From: Elephas maximus indicus
Taxonomy: Eukaryota > Chordata > Mammalia > Proboscidea > Elephantidae
Direction of reading: 5' to 3'
Assembly: GCF_024166365.1 (NCBI RefSeq)
Contig: NC_064819.1
Location: forward strand, 164,056,793 to 164,120,792
Length of the DNA: 64,000 nucleotides
Within the stretch, counting starts at the first letter, position 1. Every line of letters begins with the position of its first letter. The notes under the pieces were generated by a model. It was not told where the DNA came from, searched no databases, and saw nothing but the letters and a program-made list of their open reading frames with translations. Shown here one piece after another: positions 33,506 to 45,015 of this stretch. The position numbers and the translations under genes are program-made.

Positions 33506-34255
33506 AGGGAACAGGAAGGGGAGGTGAATCTACACAGAATTCCAGGGAGGCCCTGGGTAGGTCCTGTGTCCCCTACCGTAGCCCAAGTCCCATCTCTGGT
33601 GGGCCAAATAAGGCTTCAGCCCTGCAGGAGCTAAAAAAAAAAAACTGTTTTTGTTTTGAGGAATGTTAAAAGATACCCTCCCTTGCTTGGAATATATCCA
33701 AAGTGTGTGTTGAAGTCGCAGTCTCTCTGGAGACCACCCTGTGCTAATGAAAGATTTAAGATTTCCCTGTTAGCCACCACATCATTTGCAACTTAACCAG
33801 TGACGGATAAATGAACCAGAATGGATTTTTTAATTATTACATTTTTAATATATACATGGAATTGCAGAAGTCTTACAGAGATACAATAGCATATTCCAAT
33901 AATCTAAGGAAAGAGGGGAGCCTTAATAAAACAGTATTTTATTTGCTATTATCATTTTATCGATATTTTACAGTACAAAGGCTACTATTTTGGGAGTACT
34001 GGTTTTAAAGCGGTGTTCATTCTGATTCCCTGAATATTCACACTAGAAAATCCTGTTTTATGAGCATCTTCCATCTCAAGATCACCATTGTTTCCACCCT
34101 GAGGCTGACCCATGCAAAAATCAATTAATGGATTTATTTTTCTCTTGTACTGTATAGATACAGCTTCATATTGATTCCTCAAATGGAAGAATCATTAAAC
34201 ATATATCTGATCTGTCACCCACCTATCTAGACCCTCATATGGCCCTCCATATTCT
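33506..34255. other. non-coding gap
   Basis: A-run at 33632-33643. No gene or repeat assigned. Confidence 0.35.
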
Positions 34256-34257
34256 AG

Positions 34258-34446
34258 AGCTGCCCTGCCCAAGATGGTAGTCACTAGCCAGGTGAGTCTA
34301 TTTCAAGTCATTAAAATTAAGGTCCTTCTGTTGTACTATACAAATTTCAATTGGTCAGAGACACGTGTGGCTACTATATTGGACAGTGCAAATACAGAAC
34401 ATTTCCAAGAACATAGAACGCTCTCTTGGAAAGTGCTGCTCTACAG
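34258..34446. mobile_element. non-autonomous DNA transposon
   Basis: Resembles the common mammalian palindromic family with 'tggtagtcactagccaggtg' and 'atattggacagtgca', ending 'aaagtgctgctctaca' opposite 'agagctgccctgccca'. Subfamily not assigned. Confidence 0.65.
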
Positions 34447-34489
34447 AAACTGTGCAAAACCCTTAGTGAGGTAAACAAGGTGGCTTACA

Positions 34490-34740
34490 GCCTTGCCCAA
34501 CCTGCCTTCCTAATTTGCCCTCTGGCCTCTCTCTCCCAACATGGTTCTCTATAGCATCACTTACACTGATCTTCCTGGGGTCTCACCCCTCTATTTCCCA
34601 TCCCCATTACCTGGTAAATTACTAGTCACCCTTCAAGATCCAGGTTAAATATCACCTCCTGCCTGTAGTTTCCATGATCCACTTTCCCCCACTATACTAC
34701 AGTATAAGGTTAGGTGGTTTCTTATGTGTAATCCCATAGC
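34490..34740 (+). mobile_element. L2 LINE fragment
   Basis: 'cagcctccc'-type L2 tract: 'tggcctctctctcccaacat', 'tcaagatccaggttaaatat', 'cacctcctgcctgtagtttc'. Confidence 0.7.
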
Positions 34741-34930
34741 TGTTTGTTTTTTTATAAAATATGTTTTATTTGTTAATCGTTTTCATAATATATCTTACTA
34801 ATATATGTACATTTGATTATAAAATAACATTTATCTTATTTAATAAAATTAGTTTTTACTTTTAGAAAATTTATGAAATAATTATTAAAAAGAAAATAAA
34901 TGCCAGTAGTAACCCCATAATAGCTTAAAA
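34741..34930. other. AT-rich non-coding stretch
   Basis: Over 80% A+T; nothing else seen. Confidence 0.6.
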
Positions 34931-34974
34931 TATAGCTCTCAGAAAAACATTTTCTCTGTCTTCAGGGTCAGGAT

Positions 34975-35090
34975 GATCTGAAAGAAAGAGAATTGAACTG
35001 GGGAATGGGAAACCTGGGATCAAATCCTGACTCTGCCCTACCTACCTGTGTGATCTTAGGCAAATCACTAAACTTCTCTAGTTCTTCCAG
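34975..35090 (+). mobile_element. MIR SINE, 5' half
   Basis: 'gggatcaaatcctgactctg', 'tgtgtgatcttaggcaaatc'. Confidence 0.75.
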
Positions 35091-35469
35091 GGCTGGCACC
35101 TAAACAGGAAGTCAGTGGGAGAATGGTGGGCAGCAAAGATGGTAGAATTACAGGGGGTTAGAACTCCCCACTCTTAATTCTGAAGCTTCAGGAAACAAAA
35201 CCTAAATCTCTGCTTAATCTACGCCATCCATCCCAAACTGTATAACACCAAGGACTGTTTGCTGAATAGAGCCACCAGATTTTTACAGGCAAATCACAAG
35301 TCATTCCTTAGTAGCAATCTACCAAGGCTGAGGCTCTCAGACCTACTGTGTTTGTGATTATCATTCAAATACTAGAATTACTAGGGGCATCTAAAGGTAC
35401 TAAAAGACTCAAGATAACTCTAAATGAGTTGGATATCATTAGCCCCAAATCAACACATGGCAGCCTCCT
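35091..35469. other. non-coding gap
   Basis: No feature seen. Confidence 0.35.
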
Positions 35470-35576
35470 AAAATCTTCAGAGCTCAGTTCAAATGTTATC
35501 TTCTCAGAGAGGCTTTTCTTAACCTTGCACCATCCCTAGTCATTCTCCTTCACACTACCCTATTTTGTGTTCTTTA

Positions 35577-35987
35577 TTGTTGTTGTTGTTGCCATCAAGT
35601 TGGTTCCAACTCATCTTGACCCCATGTACAACAGAAGAAAACATTGTCCAGTCCTGTGCCATCGTCACCATTATTGGTATGCTAGAGTCCATTCTTGTGG
35701 CTACTGTGTATTTTGATTGCCTTCCAACCTACACGGCTCATCTTCCAGCACTCTATCAAACAATATTCTGTTGCGATCCGTAAGTTTTCACTGGCTAATT
35801 TTTAAAAGTAAATCACTAGGCGTTTCTCCTAATCTGTCTTAGTCTGGAAGCTCTGCTGAAACCTGTCCACTATAGGTGGCCCTGCTGGTATTTAAAATAC
35901 CAGTGGCATATCTTCCAGCATCAGAGCAACACGAAAGCCACCACAGTACAACAAATGGACAGAAGGGTGGTGGCGTATTCTTTACAA
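35577..35987 (-). mobile_element. non-autonomous RTE derivative (5' UTR plus 3' tail, no ORF)
   Basis: On the minus strand it begins with the RTE1 5' terminus (matching 9302 and 9840, 'ttgttgtactgtggtgg'), follows copy C's 5' UTR for about 280 bases and then reaches an RTE/AfroSINE-like 3' end with (AAC)n at 35577-35592. About 410 bp, with no endonuclease or RT. Sits inside an L2. Confidence 0.85.
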
Positions 35988-36064
35988 CCAGTATCTTATT
36001 TGAAATTATCTTTCTTGTTTGTTTCCTTGACTATTGTGTGCCTATAAAAAATTTTTTTTTAAAA

Positions 36065-36168
36065 AACCCTGCTGCCTTCAAGTGGATTCCCACTCATAGC
36101 CACCCTACAAGACAGAGTAGAACTGCCCCATATGGTCTCCAAGGAGTGCCTGGTGGATTCGAACAGCA
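36065..36168 (-). mobile_element. AfroSINE, head-truncated
   Basis: Antisense. Tail and middle present ('aaccctgctgccttcaagtg' to 'ctggtggattcgaacag'), tRNA-like A-box region missing. Confidence 0.85.
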
Positions 36169-36508
36169 TACACACACTAAAATAAAAGCTCTATCAGAGC
36201 AGGTCTATATCTGTCTTATTCAAAGTGGTATCCCTAGTACCTGGAATAATGACTGGCACATGGTAAACACACAATAAATATTTGATGAATGAATGAATAA
36301 TTATGACAGAATTAACCATGTTTTTCAGTGTCTTTAAATTTCTTGCTATACCCTTGGTTGCCCTTCAGCACAGTGTAGCTAGTTGAGAAAATCTCTTCAC
36401 TGCCCTGACCTTGCTTTTTTATATACTAATAAGGCCTTATTCTCACATGATCCAGTAACCACACTCTTCCTTTGGCACTCACTTTACACTATGCTATGCC
36501 TTTCATAG

Positions 36509-36708
36509 GAGCCCTGATAATGCAATGTTAAGAGCTCACTTGCTAACCAAAAGGTTGGCTGTTTGAACCTACTCAGCTCCTCCACGGGAGAATGATCTGA
36601 CAATCTGCTCCCATAAAGATTACAGCCTAGAAAATAGCCTAGTTCTACTCTGTCACATGGGGTCACTATGAGTCAAAGTTGACTTGATGGCATCTACCAA
36701 CAACATGC
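36509..36708 (+). mobile_element. AfroSINE, long variant
   Basis: Sense. Head 'ggagccctgataatgcaatg', middle 'ctgacaatctgctcccataa', tail 'tgatggcatctaccaacaac'. Confidence 0.88.
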
Positions 36709-37695
36709 ATTTAGTAGGCTCACTGGGGGTGGCTAGCTTACAATATTTCCCCTTCAGGGGGAAGTCCAGAGCACAAGAGTTGAGTCTCAGTGATTCTGTG
36801 GATGTGTAACAAAACCTTGACCTTAGATTACAAGACCCAGAGCAGTGAGGCAGCTAAGAGCGGGGAGGACAGAAACCAAGACAGCTCCAGGGACCTTAGT
36901 GACATCCAAGTCTGATGAATCAGATTCTTTCTCCAAGAATGTTGAAACTTAGAATGGAAAGTCTCAGAGACTGCAAGTCACCAATATCTAGAAAAAAATG
37001 TTATGAACCCTCATCACTGAATTATCCATACTCAGGTTTGGTTATCCTATTCTTACTTTAGCTTTGTTAGATATGACAGGGTTCTTCCAATTGATTCCTG
37101 TTTCTTGTAATGAAATGCAGATTAACCAATACAAGACAAAGTGTACTCTACCCCACTCTGTAGCACATGACTCTGTCACTAGTATTTGTCTGGCAGATAG
37201 GCTATAACAGCATGGGCACTTAGTTATAGCAAAAATAAATTTACATATTGATCAAAGTTGGCTGTTGACCCATGGGAAGCTGTTTATGCATTGTAAGCGG
37301 TAGAAACCCAGGTGAAAAGCTGCCAACCTAGAGAGAGCCTAGATTTCTGGGAAAATTGTACAAAACCAAAACGATAAAAATTTTCCAAGAATAACTATTA
37401 AGATGTAATGTTATAATAATCTACATAATCAGATAATTTGGAGATGGAAAGATCTGGCTTGTCATTAGCTTCAACTGAAGAGACTTGAAGCTTTCAGTTG
37501 AGCCTAACTTCAGGATAAGCCAACAGGTTGCACTAGTCAATTGATAAAATGTCAAAGTCATGATAGGGAATAATGACTCTGATGTTCGTGTGGATTAAAT
37601 ATTATTTAAAGTATTGTATCCAAATTTCTTGTCATCCTATTAGGATGACACTAACTAGAAACCATCTAGTCGAGGGCTCTAAGGTGATGAGGAAT
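36709..37695. other. non-coding gap
   Basis: No gene or repeat recognised. Confidence 0.35.
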
Positions 37696-37699
37696 GTGT

Positions 37700-38040
37700 A
37701 AACCATGTGATGTAAGGAACCATTAACAGAATTGGGGATGTTTGGCTTGGGGAAGGAAAGGTTTAAGAGAATCTAATTTCTTTGTCACATATTTAAAGAA
37801 CAAGCACATGAAAGATATCATTGTAACTCTAGGCAACAGAAGTAGGATCAGTGAAAGAAAATTACGGGGAATCAGATTTTAATCTAAAGAATAGATTTCT
37901 TTCAGAATTCTCCAAAATGCAACAATGCATTCTGGAAATATCCTCAAACAGGGTAAGTTCCTTTCTCTTGGGCTATTCACCCTCACACATAAGGATAGAG
38001 GACTACAATAGATGGTCTCAAGGTCCCTCACATTACAAAA
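37700..38040 (+). mobile_element. possible ancient retroposon of the 'gaactggggatgtttagcct' type
   Basis: 37725-37780 (aattggggatgtttggcttg) and following text match a widespread old vertebrate repeat pattern, possibly CR1/L3-like 3' sequence. The overlapping 120-aa ORF (37851-38213) has no recognisable protein features. Confidence 0.35.
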
Positions 38041-38110
38041 TTCCAAAACTTACAATAGGACATCTGAGACTAAAGATGGTCAGGTGTACACAGAGCAGGA
38101 GGAAGGGCAG

Positions 38111-38514
38111 GGGCAGATTATTCAATAAGCAAGGTAAGCTCAGTGCTTACCTTGCTTACCAGATCATCTGTAGTGAAAAATTTCACATGAGTTTTGCCAC
38201 ATCTTTGATCTAATCTTTTTCTTATCTTTTACTAATCGCTACAGATTAGTAAGTAAACACAAGTAAACCCATGCATACCTTGCTTACTGGGTCATCCACC
38301 CCTGTCAGGGATTGTAAATTTGAAAAGAGGCTTTGATTCTGTAGGAAGGTGCTGTCAGTTGGGAGAGAGATAGATGCCAGCCATACCTAAAAGCAGAATC
38401 TTTGATGTGGTAAAAAAGAAAAAAAAAAAAAGTGAAATAGTTCAGTACAGATGATCTGGTACAGATTACTAAGGTAAGCACCATGTTTACCTTGCCTATT
38501 GGATAATCTGTCCC
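38111..38514. mobile_element. hairpin-rich element with about 45-bp terminal inverted repeats
   Basis: The left end (gggcagattattcaataagc …) and the reverse complement of the right end (gggacagattatccaatagg …) match over about 45 bases with about seven differences. A third diverged unit lies at 38240-38299. The left terminus is itself a hairpin: arms 38114-38139 and 38145-38170, with a perfect inner 14 bp. The interior adds ttactaatc/gattagtaa (38230-38253) and gtgaaaaatttcac (38172-38185). No ORF. Most likely a non-autonomous DNA transposon; family unknown to me. Confidence 0.6.
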
Positions 38515-39790
38515 TTCTGGGAATAGAAGGAAGTGTGCAATTGGATAAAAGAGGAGAGGTTAATGAAACACCAGGGAAATAAAAAGGGAATAAAAAGCAT
38601 TAACAATTATGTAAGAGGAGAGAAAAGAAGGAATAAGAGGAAAGAACAGGGTGAAAGGAGAATGGGAAAATTCTCCCTTTTCCCAGCCCTTCCTAGGTCT
38701 ATTAAATAGCTCCATCTCCACCTTCTTTATTGTTCAACTATTTTGATAAATTTCAACTGGAATTGATGTAAAGCATGCAGTTAATACCTTGGTTTTAGCT
38801 CCCAATTCAATTTTATTACTAAAGGCGTCTTTTTTTCCAAACAAGGATTTCTCTGAGACCCGTTGATTTTCCCTTTATATTCATCACATATTAAAGGTTT
38901 CCAGGAGCTCCTAAATTTCCCATTTCTGCTGATGCTCCCATTTGGTATGCTGGGGATACTTCATCACCATTTGTTATGAATGAGCTGCAACAGTATTGCA
39001 ACAGCACTCAGCAAACAGCTCCTGACTTTCAGGTGTCGTTACATGCAAGTTAAACTAAAGAGATGAATTTTTAGTAGGAATAATGTAGTTCATGTTGACA
39101 TTATTCAGAGCTTTCCCAAGAAGACAGCTATTAATCAGACAACACTCGTGTAGGTCTCAGTATATAAATATTTGGGCGTCTGGCTAAACAGTGCCCTAAC
39201 CTTTAAAAGGCATATAGACCAAATGCTTTAAATAGGATCATCAGCATAAAGGGCAATTTAGGACAAATATAAGGAAGTACTTCTTTGCACAAGAGTACAT
39301 ATGTATATGGAATCCATTATCTCAAGAGTTTGAACAACATACAAATAAGTCTAAGAAAGATTTAGATAAGTCACTAATCACGAATTTCTGTGATTTCTTC
39401 CTTCAAAATTACTCATAGATTGATCTCTTACCCTCTATTCCCACTTTCCTATTTTGGACAACATATATTTATTGAGCCCTCAGTGGAAATAAAAAGAAAT
39501 CAGGGACTCACGTGTTTTTCTGGAATTTTATACTCTGGAAAGTGGGATATGGTATACAACAAGAGATTAATAGAAAATCATGTAGGCATATGATAGGTAC
39601 TAAATGAACAGGTAAACAATAATTGCTTCAGAAATTAAGAAGAGACCACATCTCAGGGCAGGAAGACTTCCTGGAGAAGGATGAACTTGATATGGCCAGA
39701 ATGTATGGAATGCACATGGGTAAGTAGATAGGAGGGAAACCGTGTGAGCCAAAACAGGAAGGCAGCCAAGGGCATGACACAATTTTGTTC
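38515..39790. other. non-coding gap
   Basis: Unassigned. 39460-39500 resembles an antisense L2 end (acatatatttattgagccct). Confidence 0.35.
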
Positions 39791-39791
39791 T

Positions 39792-39898
39792 CTGTCTAGA
39801 TAGAGAACAAGCTTCCTGTGAGGGACAATCACATAGGAGAGCAGGAGGATGAGATCTTTAGGAACCAGGTCATAGAAGTCCTTGACAAGCAAGCCAAG
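39792..39898 (+). repeat. direct repeat, left copy (107 bp)
   Basis: 103 of 107 bases match 40521-40627, with no gaps. An L1 fragment and 119 bp of other sequence lie between the copies. Confidence 0.95.
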
Positions 39899-40017
39899 GA
39901 GTTGAGACTATTCTGTATATAGTGAGCTGTCATCAAAGGTGCCTGAGCTGAGACTTCTGGCAAGCAGTAAAGACCCAGGTTGAGGGCAACAATGTGAATA
40001 GAAAGGAAGGAATAAAT

Positions 40018-40520
40018 CTAGATGCTCAACATCATTAGCCATTAGAGAGATGCAAGTCAAAATTACAATGAGATATCGCCTTACCCCTATTAGAACAGCA
40101 ATGATGAAAAAAACTAAAAACGACAGGTTGTAGAGAAACTGGAACCCTCATCCATTGCTGGTAAAAATGTAAAATTGTACAGCCACTGTGGAAAACAGTT
40201 TGGCGGTTCCTCAAAAAGTTGAACATAAAATTACCATATGACCCAGCAATGCCAGCTCTGGGAAAGTGAAGGCAGGAATTCAAATAGGAACCTGTACACC
40301 AATGTTCACTACTGCACTTCTCATGATAGCCATAGGTGGAAATAACCAAAATGTCTATAAACTGATGAATGGATAAACAAAATGTGGTACATACACACAA
40401 TGGACTACTATTCAGCCATAAAGAGAAATGAAGCCCATGCCATAACTTAGATGAACCGTGAAAACATGCTGAGTGAAGTAACTCAGTCACAAAAGAACAA
40501 ATATTGTTTGAATAAATCAG
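40018..40520 (+). mobile_element. L1 ORF2 C-terminal/3' UTR fragment
   Basis: Sense L1: 'attagccattagagagatgc', 'gcccatatgacccagcaat'-like block, 'gtggtacatacacacaatgg', 'actattcagccataaagaga'. It ends without the 3' terminus. The 151-aa ORF on the opposite strand (40035-40490) is its antisense shadow. Confidence 0.9.
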
Positions 40521-40627
40521 CTGTCTAGATAGAGAACAAGCTTCCTGTGAGGAACATTCACATAGGAGAGCAGGAGGATGAGATCTTTAGGAACCAGCTC
40601 ATGGAAGTCCTTGACAAGCAAGCCAAG
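40521..40627 (+). repeat. direct repeat, right copy (107 bp)
   Basis: Second copy of 39792-39898; begins exactly where the L1 fragment ends. Confidence 0.95.
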
Positions 40628-40917
40628 TTTTAACATTTCAAAAAGTTGTCACTTTTTTTTTAGCACAGCCGACACTTAAGATTGTTTTTTTTTCCTGGAT
40701 ACTGCCCCTACAACTTGTATATGCTGTTACCAGGAGGCAATGGCATGCCATGGGCACAATAGCACATAGCACCAGACTTTAAAAGCACAGATTCTATTAT
40801 TTTTTATATCTAAGTCTTATATTAACACTAATATTATAAAGGCATAATTAAAACACAAAACATGATCACTTTCCTGGATCATAATTTGAAAATAAATCTC
40901 TATTAAAAATTTGTCCT

Positions 40918-43199
40918 AGAGGCGGGGCCAAGATGGCAGAGTAGTCAGATGCTTCCGGTGATCCCTCTTACAACAAAGACCAAAAAAACACAAGTGCAAC
41001 AATTATATATACGACAAGCTAGGAGCCCTGAACATCAAAGGCAAAGTTAGAAAATGGACTGAGCAGCAGGGGGAGGGAGAGATGGTTCAGAAGCAGGGAG
41101 GAGTTGCTGGACCTGAATCGCTGGGAACCCTCAGGCACCATTCCCTGGAGCAACCGGGGAGGGACTGGTGCTAATGTTCAGGATGTGGTTTCCTCAGGGA
41201 GAGACAGCGAGCTGCACAGCCCACTCACACCTCTGGAACCAGAGAAGAATAGCACTCTCAGCAAAAGCTAAGCCCTTGCATTTATTTTACTCTGTCCCCC
41301 GCCCCCAAGCTGGCTTCAGTGGCTGTCAGTTTCCCTGTGCCTGAGACAGGTCCTGCTGTGTGCTCTGAGACATTCTTCCGGCCTTGAAGAAGGAATAAAT
41401 TCACACCTGGGGGGAAAGATAATCTGCCAGCTCCACTAAACTGAGGAGCTTAGGACAGAAGTGGCTCCTGTCCAGGCACAAACAGTCTGCAAACTTTGAA
41501 TACCTTTCATCCCTGCATGGACCTGTGTGGGCCCATTTCAGGAGAATAGGCCCTTGTTGGCAGACTGCAACTGTTTCAGCTGTGCAGTGGAGAGGCGGGT
41601 ATTTGATGTTTACACCACTTTGCCTATTAAACATGGTCCTCACCTACCCACATCAGGGGCCTAAGGACTGGTAGCTCCACCACATTACCTAGCCACCCAT
41701 GACAGGGCTCCAAGTATAAGTGGCACCTCCCAGTTCTTACAACCAAAAGCATTGGGTGCCCATAGTCCGGCAGCAGAACCCACCCACCTGTGCGCTGTAG
41801 GGAACAGGGATGCACTTTCCTCACAGACACTCGGGGACAATTGTCAGCCCCCTGCCTTGTTCAGAGTGTGACCCCCTGCTGCAATCAGATACCTGTACGT
41901 ACACCAATCACCCCTGCCCCTCTAAGACTGTAGGACAGAGTGTGTACCACACACTTGATGACTAACTACCTGGACACCTGAGCTGAATCCATACAAGAAA
42001 AGTGAATGGACTCTTAGGCTCATATACCTGGTAACAGCTCTAGCCATCTGGTGAAAATTCATCTTTCAATACACAACATGGAGGAAGTCATCACAACATG
42101 ACCAAGGCAAATGAAGACACTGAGAGAAACGTAAGAATAAAGAGCAACTTCGGTAATTACTATAACATAGATAATTCTGCAACAATAGTATTAACAAATA
42201 ATAATTTATGAGTGGATATGTAAGTAGACAGGTATGCTAAAGAGGTTTGAGAGGGTGTAAGGGAGCATACCTACCTGCAGATATAGATTTGATTGTGGAT
42301 ATTTCTAAATACGTAATTGTAGGTGCTGCATGTATATTAATGTAGACAATAGAGCACACAAGGGGCACAGTCATGGAAACTTCTTAGATATAACCAAACA
42401 CCTCACAGGACAAAGTTCCTAGGCTTGAAGGTGAAGGACAATAGACTCAGGGGACATCTACATCAATTGATACGACATAGTTCATAAAGACAATGTTCTG
42501 CATCCTACTTTGGTGAGTAGTGTCTGGGGCCTTAAAAGCTTGCAAGCGGCCATCTAAGATACAACTATTGGTCTCTTCCTGTCCAGAGCAAAGAAGAGTG
42601 AAGAAAACAAAGACTGAAGGAAGCAATTAGTCTAAAGGACTAATGGACCACATGAATCACGGCCTAAACAACCCCAAGACCAGAAAAACTAGATGGTGCC
42701 TGGCTACCACTACCAACCACTCTGACTGAGATCACAACAGAGGGTTCCAGACCAAGTGGGAGAAAAATGTAGAACAAAAAATCAATTTCGCAAAAAAGAC
42801 AAGACTTACTGGTCTGACAGAGACTGGAAGAACCCCGAAGACTATGGCCCTAAGACACACTTCTGACCTGGAACTGCAGCCATTTCCAGAGATCACCTCT
42901 CAGCCAAACAACAGACAGGCCCATAAAATAAACAATAACACCAAAGAAGAATGTGTTCTTTAGAATAATCAATTATACAAGATCAAAAGGATAACATTTG
43001 CCCAAAAGCAAAGATAAGAAGGCAGAAAGGGGTAGAAAAACCAGATGAAAAGAAATGGGAAATCCAGGGTGGAAATGGGGAGAGTGCTGACACATTGTGG
43101 GGAATGCAACCAATGTCATGGAACACTTTATGTACAAACTGTTGAATTGGAAACTATTTGCTCTGTAAACTTTTACCTAAAGCACAATAATTTTTTTTT
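40918..43199 (+). mobile_element. ORF-less L1-derived unit with L1-like 5' and 3' ends
   Basis: Starts with an L1 5' UTR-like 'ggcggggccaagatggcaga' and ends 'cctaaagcacaataat' plus a T/A tail. Flanked by a probable 10-bp target-site duplication, aatttgtcct at 40908-40917 and aatttgccct at 43200-43209, so the whole 2.28 kb inserted as one unit. Neither ORF1 nor ORF2 is present: longest open frames are 60-80 codons. The 3' 700 bases are shared with 46870-47560. Probably a non-autonomous family that borrows L1 proteins. Confidence 0.75.
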
Positions 43200-43244
43200 A
43201 ATTTGCCCTTTATAACCAAAATATATATATAATTTCATCAATTT

Positions 43245-44118
43245 AACAGGAAAAAGAAAACCGAATTGAAAAACAGGCAAAAAAAACTTGAAAAGACATT
43301 TCACCAAAGAGGATATTCAAATGGTCTCCAAACTCATGAAAGGGTGCTCAAAGTCATTAGCCATCAGAGAGATGTAAACCAAAACCACAATAGGATACCA
43401 TTTCACTCCCACTAGGATGGCTAAGACTAAAAAAAAAAACCAGAAAATAACAAATGTTGGCAAGGATGTGAGGAAATTAGAACCCTTTTCATTGTTGGTG
43501 GAAATGCAAAATGGTACAGCCACTGTGGAAAACAGTGTGGCAGTTCTGCAAAAAACTAAGACTAGAACTACCATATGACCCAGGAATTCCACTGCTAGGA
43601 ATATACCCAAGGGACTTGAAAGCAGCGACTGGAACAGACATATTTACACCAGCGTTCATTGCAGCATTATTCACAATAGCCGAAAGGCGGAAACAATATA
43701 AATGTCCATCAACAAATGAATGTATAAACAAAATGTGGTACATAAATGCAATGCTATACTATTCAGCCAGAATGAGAAATGAATTCTTGATATACACTAC
43801 AACTAGATGGAGCTTGAAGACATTATGCTGTAAAATAAGTCAATCATACAAGGACAAATATTGTATGACCTCACATATAAAAAGACAAGAACAGGCAAAA
43901 GTACAGACACCAAAGTTTATTATTGGTTACCAGGGGCAGGGGATCCGGGGAAAGTTATTACTTGTGAAACACTGAGTTTTGATTTACAGTGATGGAAAAA
44001 TCACATCGATTAAGGATAATGGTTGCACAGCTGATTAATGTAATCGATGTCAATAAGTTATATACCTGTAAAAAGTTGACTTGGGAAATGTGTGATAGAC
44101 GTATTTACAACAACAACA
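43245..44118 (+). mobile_element. L1 ORF2 C-terminus and 3' UTR
   Basis: Sense L1: 'agacatttcaccaaagagga', 'ccactgtggaaaacagtgtg', 'accatatgacccaggaattc', then 3' UTR 'tggttaccaggggcagggga' and an (AAC)-like tail. The 154-aa open frame 43511-43975 is decayed ORF2 C-terminal coding sequence read partly out of frame. Confidence 0.9.
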
Positions 44119-44154
44119 AAAATAGCAGCTGCTAAAAAAATTTAAAAATAGCAG

Positions 44155-45012
44155 CTGTTGAGGCTGCTTATGTACGCCAAGCACCTCATGGAATTTGGTT
44201 TCTTGGTTTGGAGGTTTAGAGTCATGGTTTCATGGGACATCCCAATTAATTGGCCTAATACCATGTGTAGTAATTCTGTTCCATCTCCTAGTTTGTTGGA
44301 TAGTGCCTGGGTCTTAAAAGATTGCAAGTTCCCAAGGTACAAAAATTGGTCTCTATTTGCCTGGAACAACAGTGGAAGAAGGAGAGTTGGGGATAGGAGG
44401 AAGAAATGGGATATGTGGCTAATTGCCTCCAAGAACAACTGTTTCCTTTGTCGTGAAACCAGAAGAAATTAGACGGTACCCAGCTACCATTGCTGAACAC
44501 TTTGATCAAAGATTCCTTAGAAGAATTCTGATCAAAAGGTGGGAGGGGGGTGGGGGGGAGGGAATACAGAACGGATTTTCAAATTCTCTTGGAATCCTGG
44601 TTTTCTGGATCCATGGAGGCTGGATGAACCCCCAAAACTATTGCCTTGACATAATCTTTAAACCTTAAGCCTCAAACCAAAAATATCCCCTGAAGTCTTC
44701 TTTAAACCAAACAATAGTTTTTGCTTAACTAGTAAAAAATGTCTGCCTTGAGCACTGTGATCTTTCAAGAACTATATACATATGGGATCAAACTGACACT
44801 AGCAACTCAAAAAATTAGATACAAAACTTAAGAGGCAGTGAGTTTATGTTAATGGGGAAGGAATAATTTAGGAAAGGAAGATGAGAATAGTTGCACAACT
44901 TGAATAATGTAATTAGTGTCACTGAATTGGTCACATAGAAATTTTTGAATTGTTGTATGTTCTGCTGTGTATATTCTCGACAAAAACAAAACACAAATTT
45001 TTTTCAAAAAAA
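44155..45012 (+). mobile_element. L1-type 3' UTR, afrotherian subfamily
   Basis: Contains 'cttaaaagattgcaagttcc', 'cccagctaccattgctgaac', 'aatatcccctgaagtcttct', 'tgaattgttgtatgttctgc' and ends 'gacaaaaacaaaacacaaat'. A G-rich run lies at 44541-44560. No coding part remains. Confidence 0.7.
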
Positions 45013-45015
45013 GAA

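Larger units (their letters stand above)
35470..36300 (+). mobile_element. L2 LINE, split by two insertions
   Basis: Pieces 35470-35576, 35988-36064 and 36169-36300 are collinear L2 3' sequence: 'ttcaaatgttatcttctcag' first, 'gctctatcagagcaggtcta', 'gtacctggaataatgactgg', then the 'gaatgaatgaataa' end. The gaps are filled by an RTE-derived element and an AfroSINE. Confidence 0.8.

Noticed and set aside
38101..38520. CRISPR-like array (repeated units with spacers)
   Set aside because: Only three diverged units in mixed orientation in mammalian DNA; better explained by terminal inverted repeats.
40035..40490. 151-aa minus-strand ORF
   Set aside because: Antisense shadow of a sense L1 ORF2/3' UTR fragment.
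43511..43975. 154-aa plus-strand ORF as a host gene
   Set aside because: It is the decayed C-terminal part of L1 ORF2 with 3' UTR read-through.
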